Assembly (NCBI GenBank): GCA_045577495.1
Contig: JAZNIK010000080.1
Location: 1 to 38,891, forward strand
Reading direction: 5' to 3'
Source: UMGS1279 sp045577495
GTDB taxonomy: Bacteria > Bacillota > Clostridia > Oscillospirales > Acutalibacteraceae
Length of the DNA stretch: 38,891 nt
Shown one piece after another: positions 14,020 through 22,656 of the stretch; position 1 is the first letter of the stretch, and each line of letters begins with the position of its first letter. The notes under the pieces are model-generated. The model worked only from the letters and a program-made list of their open reading frames with translations, had not been told where the DNA came from and ran no database searches. The position numbers were made by a program, and so were the translations under genes.

Positions 14020-16644
14020 ATGGAATGGATGTCATTGAATGAACTGCGTGAGAAATACCTTGCTTTTTATGAAAGCAAAGGTCATTTAAGACTTGGCAGT
14101 TTTTCATTGGTACCTAACAATGATAAGTCATTGCTTTTAATAAATTCGGGAATGGCGCCTATGAAAAAGTATTTCACAGGTGAGGTTACTCCACCACGTA
14201 AGCGTGTAACCACCTGCCAAAAATGTATCCGTACTCCCGATATTGAAAGGGTTGGTAAAACTGCCCGTCACGGTACATTTTTTGAAATGCTTGGCAACTT
14301 CTCGTTTGGTGATTATTTTAAGCATGAAGCAACTGCATGGGCTTGGGAGTTTTGCACCAAGGTGCTTGAAATGCCTGTGGACAAGTTGTGGGTGACAATA
14401 TATGAGGACGATGATGAAGCCTTCGATATTTGGACAAAAGAGGTTGGCGTAGCCCCCGAGCGCATTGTTCGTATGGGCAAGGAGGATAACTTTTGGGAGC
14501 ACGGTACTGGTCCTTGTGGTCCTTGTTCTGAGCTTTATTTCGACCGCGGTGAGCAGTATGGCTGCGATAATGAAAACTGCGGCGTAGGTTGCGAATGTGA
14601 CCGTTATGTAGAGTTCTGGAACCTTGTTTTCACACAGTTTGACTCAGATGGTAAGGGTAACTATACACCCCTCGACCATCCCAATATTGATACCGGTATG
14701 GGACTTGAGCGTCTTGCTTGTATTTCCCAGGGTGTAGATAATCTCTTTGAGGTTGATACAATCCAAAATATTATGAAACACCTCTCAAAAATTTGTGGTG
14801 TAACATATAAAACAGATGAAAAGACCGATGTGTCAATGCGTGTTATAACCGACCATATCCGTTCAACAAGCTTTATGATTGCTGATGGTGTTATGCCGTC
14901 TAACGAGGGTCGCGGTTATGTTCTCCGTCGACTTCTTAGAAGGGCTGCGCGTCATGGTCGTTTGCTCGGTATTAACCGTCCTTTCCTTTCCGAATTGGTT
15001 GAAACAGCCATCAACGAAAGTAAAGGAGCATATCCCGAACTTGAAAGCAAGTCTGCTTTGATTAAAAAGGTTATCGGCTTTGAGGAAGAAAGCTTTTTAA
15101 AAACCATCGACCAAGGCTTGAATCTGCTTAATGATTTTATTGCTTCGGGCGAAAAGGTTCTTTCGGGCGAGGCCGCATTTAAACTTAATGATACTTATGG
15201 TTTCCCAATTGACCTTACAAGAGATATTTTGGAGGAGAAGGGAATCACAGTTGATGAAGAGGGCTTTGCTCGTCTTATGGAGGAGCAAAAAACTCGCGCC
15301 AGAAACGCTAGAAAAGCATCAGATACAAACGCTTGGAAGGGCGACGATTCACTCTTTGATGGAATCGAGGCTACAAAGTTTGTAGGTTATGAAAAACTTA
15401 GCACATCGGCAGAAATTCTTTCTATTGTGTGCGAGGGCGAGAGCGTTTCTACCGCTATAAAAGACCAATCTGCAATTATAGTTTTGAATGAAACCTCTTT
15501 CTATGGTGAAAGTGGCGGTCAGGTTGGCGACCACGGATATATTCGTTCGGGCGATTTTGCTTTTGAAGTTAAAAATGTTGAGCGCAACGCAAATGGATTG
15601 TTCTTGCATAGCGGTGTTATTACTGCGGGTGAGGCAAGTGTTGGCGATAAGGTTTTAGCCGAAGTTACTCCCGAATTCCGTATGAATGTTTGCCGTAATC
15701 ATACCTCTGCTCATTTACTTCAAGCCGCACTGAGAAAGGTGCTTGGCGACCATGTTGAGCAGGCAGGTCAGCTTGTAAATCAAAATGAGGTTCGTTTTGA
15801 TTTTACTCATTTTTCGGCATTAACTTCTGAGGAACTTGCTTTGGTTGAAGCAGAGGTTAATAAGGTTATTTTAGCGGCTACCGTTGTTAAGTCTCGCGAG
15901 ATGCCTATTGAAGACGCTAAAAAGCTTGGCGCAATGGCACTTTTTGGTGAAAAATACGGTGATACCGTTAGAGTTGTATCGGCAGAAGATTTTTCTATCG
16001 AGCTTTGCGGCGGTACACACGTTGATAATACGGCAAAAATAGGACTATTTAAAATTGTTTCCGAAAGTTCTGTTGCGGCTGGTGTTCGTAGAATTACTGC
16101 CGTTACAGGCGAGGGAGTTTTAAAACTCTTAGATGATTTTAAAAAGCTTGCATATGATACTGCGGCAGAACTCAAAACTGCAAACATTAATGATATTCCT
16201 AACAGAGTTGCTCTGTTATCAGCAGAAATTAAGGATAAAGAACGTCATATTTCTACCCTCGAGGCAAAGCTTGCCGCAGGTAAGGTTAGTGAAATGATGG
16301 CAACAGCCGTAAATGTTGGCGATGTTCGTGTTATCGCAAGTGTTATGCGTGATATGGAAGTTCAGGTTGCTCGTTCACTTTGTGATACAATAAAATCTAA
16401 ATTTGAGGATGTTGTTTTAGTTTTTGCCGTTGTTAATGGCGAAAAATTAACCTTTGTATCTGCTTGTGGTAAACAGGCGGTTGCTGCGGGGCTTCACGCA
16501 GGTAACATTGTGCGTGAGGTTGCAAAACTTGCAGGTGGTAATGGCGGCGGTAAGCCGGATAGCGCTATGGCAGGTGGTAAAGAGGTTCAAAAGTCCGAAT
16601 ATGCAATATCTAAGGTTGTAGAAATCGTATCGGGCAACAACTAA
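14020..16644 (+). CDS. alaS: Alanyl-tRNA synthetase
   Basis: The 874-residue class II synthetase charges tRNA-Ala and edits Ser/Gly. The catalytic domain opens with LRLGSFSLVPNNDKSLLLIN, continues with TARHGTFFEMLGNFSFGDYF, and carries an extra cysteine-rich insert (CDNENCGVGCECD) typical of zinc-containing bacterial forms. The editing domain has H561-x3-H565 (NHTSAHLL) and C663/H667 (CGGTHV). A C-Ala domain with GNGGGKPDSAMAGG closes the protein. Start ATG 14020 follows GAGGTG. No T-box leader precedes it; it is transcribed from within the housekeeping run. Confidence 0.98.
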   Translation: MEWMSLNELREKYLAFYESKGHLRLGSFSLVPNNDKSLLLINSGMAPMKKYFTGEVTPPRKRVTTCQKCIRTPDIERVGKTARHGTFFEMLGNFSFGDYFKHEATAWAWEFCTKVLEMPVDKLWVTIYEDDDEAFDIWTKEVGVAPERIVRMGKEDNFWEHGTGPCGPCSELYFDRGEQYGCDNENCGVGCECDRYVEFWNLVFTQFDSDGKGNYTPLDHPNIDTGMGLERLACISQGVDNLFEVDTIQNIMKHLSKICGVTYKTDEKTDVSMRVITDHIRSTSFMIADGVMPSNEGRGYVLRRLLRRAARHGRLLGINRPFLSELVETAINESKGAYPELESKSALIKKVIGFEEESFLKTIDQGLNLLNDFIASGEKVLSGEAAFKLNDTYGFPIDLTRDILEEKGITVDEEGFARLMEEQKTRARNARKASDTNAWKGDDSLFDGIEATKFVGYEKLSTSAEILSIVCEGESVSTAIKDQSAIIVLNETSFYGESGGQVGDHGYIRSGDFAFEVKNVERNANGLFLHSGVITAGEASVGDKVLAEVTPEFRMNVCRNHTSAHLLQAALRKVLGDHVEQAGQLVNQNEVRFDFTHFSALTSEELALVEAEVNKVILAATVVKSREMPIEDAKKLGAMALFGEKYGDTVRVVSAEDFSIELCGGTHVDNTAKIGLFKIVSESSVAAGVRRITAVTGEGVLKLLDDFKKLAYDTAAELKTANINDIPNRVALLSAEIKDKERHISTLEAKLAAGKVSEMMATAVNVGDVRVIASVMRDMEVQVARSLCDTIKSKFEDVVLVFAVVNGEKLTFVSACGKQAVAAGLHAGNIVREVAKLAGGNGGGKPDSAMAGGKEVQKSEYAISKVVEIVSGNN

Positions 16645-16664
16645 TAAAAAAAGGGTGCATTAAA

Positions 16665-17003
16665 ATGGACTGTCTTTTTTGTAAAATTTTAAATGGCGAG
16701 ATTCCAAGTAACTCTGTTTATGAGGATGATAAGGTTTATGCCTTTTATGACATAGCGCCTCAAGCACCGTTTCACGCCGTTATAATACCCAAAATTCATA
16801 TTACTTCTGCGGCGGATATAAGCCCTAAAAATAGTGAGTATATTTCTGCTATTTTTGAGGCTATCGCAAAGATTGCTAAAGAGTATAACCTTGAAAAAGG
16901 CTTTAGGGTCGTTAATAACTGTGGCGAAGATGGTGGTCAAACGGTTGGTCATATACATTTTCATATGCTTGCAAAAAGAAATCTTGCATGGCCTCCGGGT
17001 TAA
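16665..17003 (+). CDS. HIT-family purine-nucleoside phosphoramidase (HinT-like)
   Basis: A 112-residue histidine-triad protein with active-site motif HIHFHML (96-102) and the N-terminal zinc-type pair C3/C6 in DCLFCKI. HinT enzymes hydrolyse AMP-lysine or other nucleotide phosphoramidates. It sits 20 bp after alaS. This neighbourhood is consistent with the known ability of HinT to act on aminoacyl-adenylates, although that link is inference. Length and motif are normal. Confidence 0.93.
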   Translation: MDCLFCKILNGEIPSNSVYEDDKVYAFYDIAPQAPFHAVIIPKIHITSAADISPKNSEYISAIFEAIAKIAKEYNLEKGFRVVNNCGEDGGQTVGHIHFHMLAKRNLAWPPG

Positions 17004-17015
17004 TTAAAAATACTT

Positions 17016-17072
17016 AAGCAAACGCGAAAATACTACCTTTAAAATCGGGTTGGTTTTATTCGCATTTGCTTT
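17016..17072 (+). terminator. Long inverted repeat between the HIT gene and comEC, possible terminator or attenuator
   Basis: AAGCAAACGCGAA (17016-17028) is the reverse complement of TTCGCATTTGCTT (17059-17071) apart from one mismatch. The 30-nt loop can itself pair partially. The tract after it is only TTTAA, so efficient intrinsic termination is uncertain. The repeat ends 19 bp before the comEC ATG. Confidence 0.4.
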
Positions 17073-17090
17073 AACAGGTTGGTTGATAAA

Positions 17091-19274
17091 ATGGCTAGAG
17101 TTTTGTTTTATACAGGCATTTCCTTGCTTGTTATATCGGCAATTCTGCTTTATCTTCCAGCCTGTTTTTCGTTTTTTCTGGTTGCTTTTTTGCTTTTAGC
17201 ACTAGTTCTTTGTGTTGTGTTTAGAAAGCGTATTTTAAAAACAGGAATAATTGTTTTAATATCTATTTCATTGTTGTTTTCGGTTTTTGGTGCCTTTTTA
17301 ATCAAAACAAGGGTTTCTCCTGCAGAAAATCTTTCGGATTATAAAGCTGAAATTGTCGGCACCGTAAAAGATTGGCCCTTGCGGTATAGTGATTATTCGG
17401 TTTATGAGATTAAAACCGAAAGCATTAAAATTATCTACAAAAAGGGTCAAGCAAGATTTAAAAATGTTCCGCAAAATATTAAACTCAGAATGAGTGATGT
17501 TAATAATATTGATGCAGATATTTTTGAAAAAGTAAAACTTGAGGTTTTATTTAATCCGCTAGAAGATTATAAAAACTCCTCCTTTGCTAATGGAGTTTAT
17601 GCGGGCGGTTATGTTATTAAACTCATTGAGCGAAAGGGAGAAAACAGACCTTTTTACGCCTGCTTTTATGATTTAAGAGAATATGTTAATCGCCTTATAT
17701 ATGATAATATAAATTATGATGAAGCAACGGTTGTTTCCGCAATTTTATTAGGGGATAGAAGCAATCTTTCTGATGAGTTCTATTATAATTCAAAAGTAGC
17801 GGGTGTAACCCACGTTTTGGTGGTTTCGGGTATGCACCTTGGTATAATCTTTCAGTTTTTAATGATTCTTTTTAGCCTTTTAAGGTTTTCTAAGCGGCTA
17901 ACTTCAATCTTTTTAATCGGTTTTATTTTCGCTATTTCTGCGGTTTGCGGTTTCACTCCATCAATTTTACGCGCGGGTTTAACATATTTAATAATGGCGT
18001 TGGGTTATATCATTTATAGACGCCCCGACCCGCTTAATTCTTTGGGTGCCGCAACCATTATTATTCTTTTTACAAATCCTTTTGGATTTGGTAATATTTC
18101 TTTACTTTTGTCGTTACTTTCCACCTTTGGAATTTTATATATTTGCCCTATACTGTATTTAAAATCGCAAATTATTATAGAGGGTCTAGGACTTTCATAT
18201 AAACCTGTTAAGGCGCTGGTGTTTTCAATATGTCAAACCATCTCGGCAACTATAACAACCGCACCGATAAGTATTTTGTGTTTTGGATATATTTCGGTTG
18301 TTGCACCGATTACTAATGTTTTAATTGGATACGCGGTTAGTGTTTTGCTTGTTTTGTCGCTTGTGGCAGTGATAGCACTTTGCTTTACGGGTGTTTTTAA
18401 ATCTGTTGCCGCATTACCTGTGGTTGCAATTTGTCTGAGTGTTCGTTATATCGTTTGGGCAATCAATTACTGTGCATCTATTCCTTGGTCGGTGTTTATC
18501 ACTAAGCCAATTTTTCTAATTCCTTGGCTTCTTCTTTTTATAACTATTTGCTTTTTGGCGGGTAAAGGGATTATAAAGCATCAAAAAATTAAAAAGATTT
18601 TTAATATTGTTCTTGTTGTTATTTTATCGGTTTCAATAATTTTATTTAGCGTTTGTTATGGCGGTTTTAAAGAAAACGCGGTGTCTGTTTTAAATGTTGG
18701 AAATGGCAGTTGTATAGTATTTAATATAGATGGCGTATCGGTGGCGGTTGGTGCGGGTGATACCAAAGATGATGCCCTTAAAATAAAAAACAAAATGCTA
18801 TCTATAGGTGTTACTAAATTAGATTATCTGATATTACCATCCCTTCAAAAATCAGTTTCGGGCGGGGCAGTAAATCTTATTGCATATTTACGACCTACAA
18901 AGGTTATTTTATCATCAAGCGGAGAGTATAAGGATAAGCTAGAACATATTAATAATGATAGTTTTAATTGGTTTGATAAAAAGGCATATTTAGAGCCAAC
19001 AAAGACCTCAGAAGTTTTTGTTGTATCCAATGTGGGTGTTGTTGTGAATTCTACTGAATTTTCTTATGTGATTGCGTTGGGTGATTTGGTAAAAGATTTG
19101 TATCCACTTGCAACCAATAAAAACCCAATACTTATTTTGGTAGATAAGATAAGTGGGGATGTATCAAAATTTGATTTTTCTAAAATAATTTTAAGCAATA
19201 AAAAAATTAGTTTTAAAAATACAGATGTTCCTGTTTTAGAAATGAATAATAAAGATTTAAGGGAGGTGTATTAA
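17091..19274 (+). CDS. comEC: ComEC/Rec2-family DNA-uptake channel with degenerate C-terminal domain
   Basis: A polytopic membrane protein with the ComEC DUF4131 N-terminal region, the competence domain signature VVSGMHLGI (244-252), and many membrane helices between about 230 and 510. ComEC carries single-stranded DNA across the membrane during transformation. The C-terminal part from about 530 corresponds to the beta-lactamase-like domain (SVLNVGNGSCIVF), but the metal motif that should read THxxxDHxGG is LPSLQKSVSGG (582-592). The His/Asp ligands are therefore lost and nuclease activity is unlikely. I start at ATG 17091; TTG 17079 in frame is less likely. comEC followed directly by holA is a typical Firmicute arrangement. 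Confidence 0.9.
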   Translation: MARVLFYTGISLLVISAILLYLPACFSFFLVAFLLLALVLCVVFRKRILKTGIIVLISISLLFSVFGAFLIKTRVSPAENLSDYKAEIVGTVKDWPLRYSDYSVYEIKTESIKIIYKKGQARFKNVPQNIKLRMSDVNNIDADIFEKVKLEVLFNPLEDYKNSSFANGVYAGGYVIKLIERKGENRPFYACFYDLREYVNRLIYDNINYDEATVVSAILLGDRSNLSDEFYYNSKVAGVTHVLVVSGMHLGIIFQFLMILFSLLRFSKRLTSIFLIGFIFAISAVCGFTPSILRAGLTYLIMALGYIIYRRPDPLNSLGAATIIILFTNPFGFGNISLLLSLLSTFGILYICPILYLKSQIIIEGLGLSYKPVKALVFSICQTISATITTAPISILCFGYISVVAPITNVLIGYAVSVLLVLSLVAVIALCFTGVFKSVAALPVVAICLSVRYIVWAINYCASIPWSVFITKPIFLIPWLLLFITICFLAGKGIIKHQKIKKIFNIVLVVILSVSIILFSVCYGGFKENAVSVLNVGNGSCIVFNIDGVSVAVGAGDTKDDALKIKNKMLSIGVTKLDYLILPSLQKSVSGGAVNLIAYLRPTKVILSSSGEYKDKLEHINNDSFNWFDKKAYLEPTKTSEVFVVSNVGVVVNSTEFSYVIALGDLVKDLYPLATNKNPILILVDKISGDVSKFDFSKIILSNKKISFKNTDVPVLEMNNKDLREVY

Positions 19275-20333
19275 ATGATTAGTGAGGTTGATTTAAGAGG
19301 TACTATTGCCCCAGGCAGATTAAAACCTGTTTATCTTTTGGTTGGTAACGACCCATATTTAACAAAAAAATATGCAAATATGATAGCAAAAAAATCGGTT
19401 CCCGAAAATGAGGATTTAAACCTGTTTGTATTGCCGGAAAATGCCGGAGTATCAGAGATAAACGATAGTTTGTTTCAGCTATCTTTTACGGGTGAGCGTA
19501 TATGTGTTTTGTCCTCAAATTTTGATTTTGAGGGTTGCCCGATAGCAACCTTTAAGGAACTTCAGTCAATCGTTGAAAATGCGCCCGATAGAAACATTTT
19601 GGTTATGTATTATGATGTTTTGCAAATAAATACCAAAAAATCCGACCGCTTTAAAAAACTTGCAAAATCGGTTGAAGCAGGCGGAGGGGTGGTTTGTGAG
19701 CTTAACCATAAAAATGAGAACGAACTAACAAAAATGCTTTGCGACGGTGCCGCAAGGCGTAGGGCTTTTCTTGATGCCCCAACCGCAAGATATATGATTT
19801 CGGTCTGCTCTAATGACCTCAATATTCTAATAAACGAACTTGATAAATTATCCGATTTTGTTGGTAAGGATGGAAAAATTACTAACGAAATTATTGATAA
19901 GGTATGCATTAGAACGGTTGAAGCCTCGGTTTATGATATGTCTAGGCACATATTAGCGGGTAAGGCGGAACAGGCTTTTTATCTGCTTTCGCAACTGCTA
20001 TCTCAAGGGGTTAGTGCGGCAGAAATTCATTCTTTGATTTCATCTGCCTATGTTGATATTTTTAGGGTAAAGGCAGCAATAGATATCGGAAGACGCCCCG
20101 AAAGTATCGCTGCAGAGTTTGGTTATTCGCCTAATAGAGCCTTTGTTTTAACAAATGCAGCACGCGATAGTAAAAGGCTTTCCACAAGGCAGATTGATAT
20201 GATTTTAAAGGTCTTGCTTGATAGCGATTCATCTGTCAAATCGGATGTTAAGATTAGTGGTAATGGTGCTAAAATAGCATTAGAAACCTTAATAACTAAA
20301 ATTATGCGTATAACAAGCGGAGGCAAAAGATGA
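19275..20333 (+). CDS. holA: DNA polymerase III subunit delta
   Basis: The delta subunit opens the sliding clamp as part of the clamp loader. The 352-residue protein has the HolA opening KPVYLLVGNDPYLTKKY, the central ELDKLSDFVGKDGKI region and the C-terminal collar domain with LLDSDSSVKSD. Start ATG 19275 lies immediately after the comEC stop, with GGGAGGTG within the end of comEC. The stop overlaps the next gene by four bases (ATGA). Position after comEC supports the call. Confidence 0.95.
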   Translation: MISEVDLRGTIAPGRLKPVYLLVGNDPYLTKKYANMIAKKSVPENEDLNLFVLPENAGVSEINDSLFQLSFTGERICVLSSNFDFEGCPIATFKELQSIVENAPDRNILVMYYDVLQINTKKSDRFKKLAKSVEAGGGVVCELNHKNENELTKMLCDGAARRRAFLDAPTARYMISVCSNDLNILINELDKLSDFVGKDGKITNEIIDKVCIRTVEASVYDMSRHILAGKAEQAFYLLSQLLSQGVSAAEIHSLISSAYVDIFRVKAAIDIGRRPESIAAEFGYSPNRAFVLTNAARDSKRLSTRQIDMILKVLLDSDSSVKSDVKISGNGAKIALETLITKIMRITSGGKR

Positions 20334-20920
20334 TACCACTTTCTATGCCTATAATAGTTGAGGGAAAGTATGATAAAATCAAATTATCCTCAATTTTTGA
20401 TGCAGTTATTATAACCACAGATGGCTTTAGAGTTTTTAAAGATAAGGATAAGGTTCGGTTAATTCGACGCTTGGCAGAACAAAGCGGAATTATTGTTCTA
20501 ACCGATAGTGATAGTGCGGGTGGGATTATTCGTTCATATCTTAAAAATATTGTCAGTGATGATAAAATTTATCACGTTTTTTTGCCTAGAATTGCGGGCA
20601 AAGAGCGCCGAAAACAAAAACCGTCAAGCGAGGGACTATTAGGTGTTGAGGGAGTAGAAAAAGATATAATCTTAAAGGCTTTTGGGCGGTTTATTCCTCA
20701 AAATAATGAAGATTTTGCTTTGCCAAAAGAGGAAATTACTACCACATTTTTAATGGAGATGGGGCTTTCGGGCAGAGCAAACTCAAAGCAAAGGCGACTT
20801 TTTTTATCAGATAAGTTGGATTTGCCTTATGCTATGTCTACAACTACCTTTAAAAAGGTTTTAGAAACCATAACAACAAAAGAGCAAATAGTCAAAATAA
20901 TGCTAGATTTTAAGGATTGA
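20330..20920 (+). CDS. Toprim-domain ribonuclease M5-like protein
   Basis: A 196-residue Toprim protein with the catalytic glutamate in IIVEGKYDK (E11) and the DxD motif TDSDSAGG (D59, D61). This pattern and length match RNase M5 (RnmV), which matures the 5S rRNA precursor. The carboxy half differs from B. subtilis RnmV and resembles the Oscillospiraceae branch, with RIAGKERRKQKPSSEG followed by VEG. The start overlaps holA by four bases. In B. subtilis rnmV sits next to ksgA; here it is coupled to holA. 5S processing is the most likely role but is not shown by sequence alone. Confidence 0.8.
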   Translation: MIPLSMPIIVEGKYDKIKLSSIFDAVIITTDGFRVFKDKDKVRLIRRLAEQSGIIVLTDSDSAGGIIRSYLKNIVSDDKIYHVFLPRIAGKERRKQKPSSEGLLGVEGVEKDIILKAFGRFIPQNNEDFALPKEEITTTFLMEMGLSGRANSKQRRLFLSDKLDLPYAMSTTTFKKVLETITTKEQIVKIMLDFKD

Positions 20921-20926
20921 GGATAT

Positions 20927-21922
20927 ATGTCAGGTAAGCGAAATCAAAGATTAAGGGTTTTAAAACTTTTGCACATTTTGTCGCAAAAAACCGATGAAGA
21001 GCATCCATTAAACGCCAATGAGCTTATTGAGGAATTAGAGTGTTATGGTATCACCTGTGATAGAAAAACCATCTATGAGGATATTGATGCGCTTTGCCTT
21101 AGTGATTATGATATAATAAGTACTCGCTCACCTAAATCGGGATATTTTCTCTCAAATAGGGATTTTGAACTGCCCGAAGTGGCACTGCTTACCGATGCGG
21201 TTTTGTCGGCAGATTTTATAACAGGCAAAAAAACCACCCAACTTGTTAAAAAACTATCACGACTTTTAAATGTGTATCAAGCCGAAAAATATGCCCACAG
21301 AAGTTTTATTGATAATAGAAACAAGGGTGACAATGAGGAGATTTATTATAGCATTGATGCCATAGAAAAGGCTATTGATAAATATAAAAAAATATCCTTT
21401 TCATACATAAAGCATACCCTTAAAGATGGGCATCATCCAATCGCCACCGCAAAGCAAATGATAGTTAGCCCATATGCACTAATTTGGGCGGAAGACCATT
21501 ATTATTTAATTTGCAATTATGAAAAATATGATAATCTTATGCATTTAAGGCTAGATAGAATGAAATCCACTAGCGTTTTAGATGAGGATTTTAGGCATTT
21601 TTCAGAGGTTAGTGAGTATAAAAACGAGTTTAATGTTGCGGATTATGCTGGTAAGGTTTTTAATATGTTTAGCGGTGAACAGGAAGAAATAACTCTGCAG
21701 TGTAGTAATGATATTTTAGAGCAGGTTATTGATAGGTTTTCGGATAAAATATTTATTCGTTCAAGCGAGGATAAAAGCTTTGTTTTTACCACCAAGGCTT
21801 TTATAAGTGATGGACTTGTATCTTGGATAATGCAGTTTGGCGAAAAAATGAGGGTTAAAAGTCCTGATTCCTTGGTAAAGAAAATCCTCGATAAAACAAG
21901 GGATATTAACTCTAATTATTAG
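20927..21922 (+). CDS. WYL-domain transcriptional regulator
   Basis: A 331-residue protein with an N-terminal winged helix (residues 8-75, with RKTIYEDIDAL as the recognition-helix region) and a WYL domain from about 150 (SPYALIWAEDHYYLICNY). WYL regulators bind a small ligand or nucleic acid and often control DNA-damage, defence or metabolic genes. No defence gene lies next to it here. It follows the RNase M5-like gene by 6 bp and precedes bofA by 55 bp. The target is unknown. Confidence 0.88.
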   Translation: MSGKRNQRLRVLKLLHILSQKTDEEHPLNANELIEELECYGITCDRKTIYEDIDALCLSDYDIISTRSPKSGYFLSNRDFELPEVALLTDAVLSADFITGKKTTQLVKKLSRLLNVYQAEKYAHRSFIDNRNKGDNEEIYYSIDAIEKAIDKYKKISFSYIKHTLKDGHHPIATAKQMIVSPYALIWAEDHYYLICNYEKYDNLMHLRLDRMKSTSVLDEDFRHFSEVSEYKNEFNVADYAGKVFNMFSGEQEEITLQCSNDILEQVIDRFSDKIFIRSSEDKSFVFTTKAFISDGLVSWIMQFGEKMRVKSPDSLVKKILDKTRDINSNY

Positions 21923-21950
21923 TATAAAAACCATAATCATTTCATATTAT
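21922..21950 (+). promoter_or_regulatory. Possible sigma-E-type promoter of bofA
   Basis: GTATAAA (21922-21928), a 14-bp spacer and CATATTAT (21943-21950) resemble the sigma-E consensus and the element proposed for spoIVA. It ends 27 bp before the bofA start. bofA is mother-cell expressed in B. subtilis. The match is partial. Confidence 0.35.
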
Positions 21951-21977
21951 TTTATATCAAATAAAAGGGATATGATT

Positions 21978-22235
21978 ATGATTAAAATTATTTTGATTGT
22001 TTTATCGGTTGTTTATGGACTGATATATTTTATAATTGCCGCAAAAACAAAAAAGCCTTTTAAAACCATTTTAAGTTTTGCGGCATTAGGTCTTTTGGCT
22101 ATGACGGTAATAAATTTAACTTCAAAATACAGTGGGGTGTATATACCTGTTAACGCATACACGGTAACTTTAAATGCGGCATTGGGGATACCCGCAACAA
22201 TAACTTTGTTATTTTTGCGTATGATTTTTTTGTAG
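21978..22235 (+). CDS. bofA: BofA-family protein (inhibitor of pro-sigma-K processing)
   Basis: A small, very hydrophobic protein of 85 residues with two or three membrane segments and the family stretch INLTSKYSGVYIPVNAYT followed by ALGIPATITLLFL. In B. subtilis BofA sits in the outer forespore membrane with SpoIVFA and holds back the SpoIVFB protease that cleaves pro-sigma-K. ATG 21978 is preferred over ATG 21972 because AAAGGGA (21964-21970) is seven bases upstream. SpoIVFA/B genes are not in the window. The family call is fairly clear, but it rests on a short sequence. Confidence 0.82.
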   Translation: MIKIILIVLSVVYGLIYFIIAAKTKKPFKTILSFAALGLLAMTVINLTSKYSGVYIPVNAYTVTLNAALGIPATITLLFLRMIFL

Positions 22236-22247
22236 AATAAAAAGATA

Positions 22248-22276
22248 TTGACAAATATATTTTTAAAGCGTATAAT
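22248..22276 (+). promoter_or_regulatory. Consensus sigma-A promoter of trpB
   Basis: TTGACA (22248-22253), 17 bp and TATAAT (22271-22276) form a perfect promoter just upstream of the T-box leader. Confidence 0.9.
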
Positions 22277-22284
22277 ATAAAAAA

Positions 22285-22561
22285 CTAGTTAAACCTTTGA
22301 TTAAGAGTAGTAAATTACAATAACACTTCTTTAGAGAGTCGCGGTTGGTGTAATGCGATGTTGTGTTTGTTTTTGAATGGACTTATGAGGGCAAACCGAA
22401 CGATTTTGTTTAGTAGGGGCGACGGTTTATTCCACCCGTTAGCAATGGAACATATATGTTAGTATATGGTTAAGGTGCATTCTTTATAGTTTATAGAATG
22501 AATTTGGGTGGTACCGCAGGATTTTACTCTTGTCCCATAAGGGATAGGGGTTTATTTTTTT
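22285..22561 (+). promoter_or_regulatory. Tryptophan T-box leader with terminator
   Basis: The leader has the Stem I AGAGAGTCGCGG region (22333-22344), a stem III CATTCT/AGAATG hairpin (22478-22499) and the T-box sequence GGGTGGTACCGCAGG (22506-22520). A terminator follows: CTCTTGTCCC (22527-22536) pairs with GGGATAGGGG (22541-22550), then T-rich 22551-22561. The likely specifier is TGG at 22378-22380 in the context GAATGGAC, which reads tryptophan and fits the downstream trpB. Uncharged tRNA-Trp should therefore switch on read-through. Confidence 0.9.
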
Positions 22562-22656
22562 GCTAGAGGATTTTTTGAAAATGGTGCTACTTACAAAACG
22601 ATGGCGTGATAACTAATATTTAAAAGATATTTTAATTATTATGGAGGTTAAAAATA

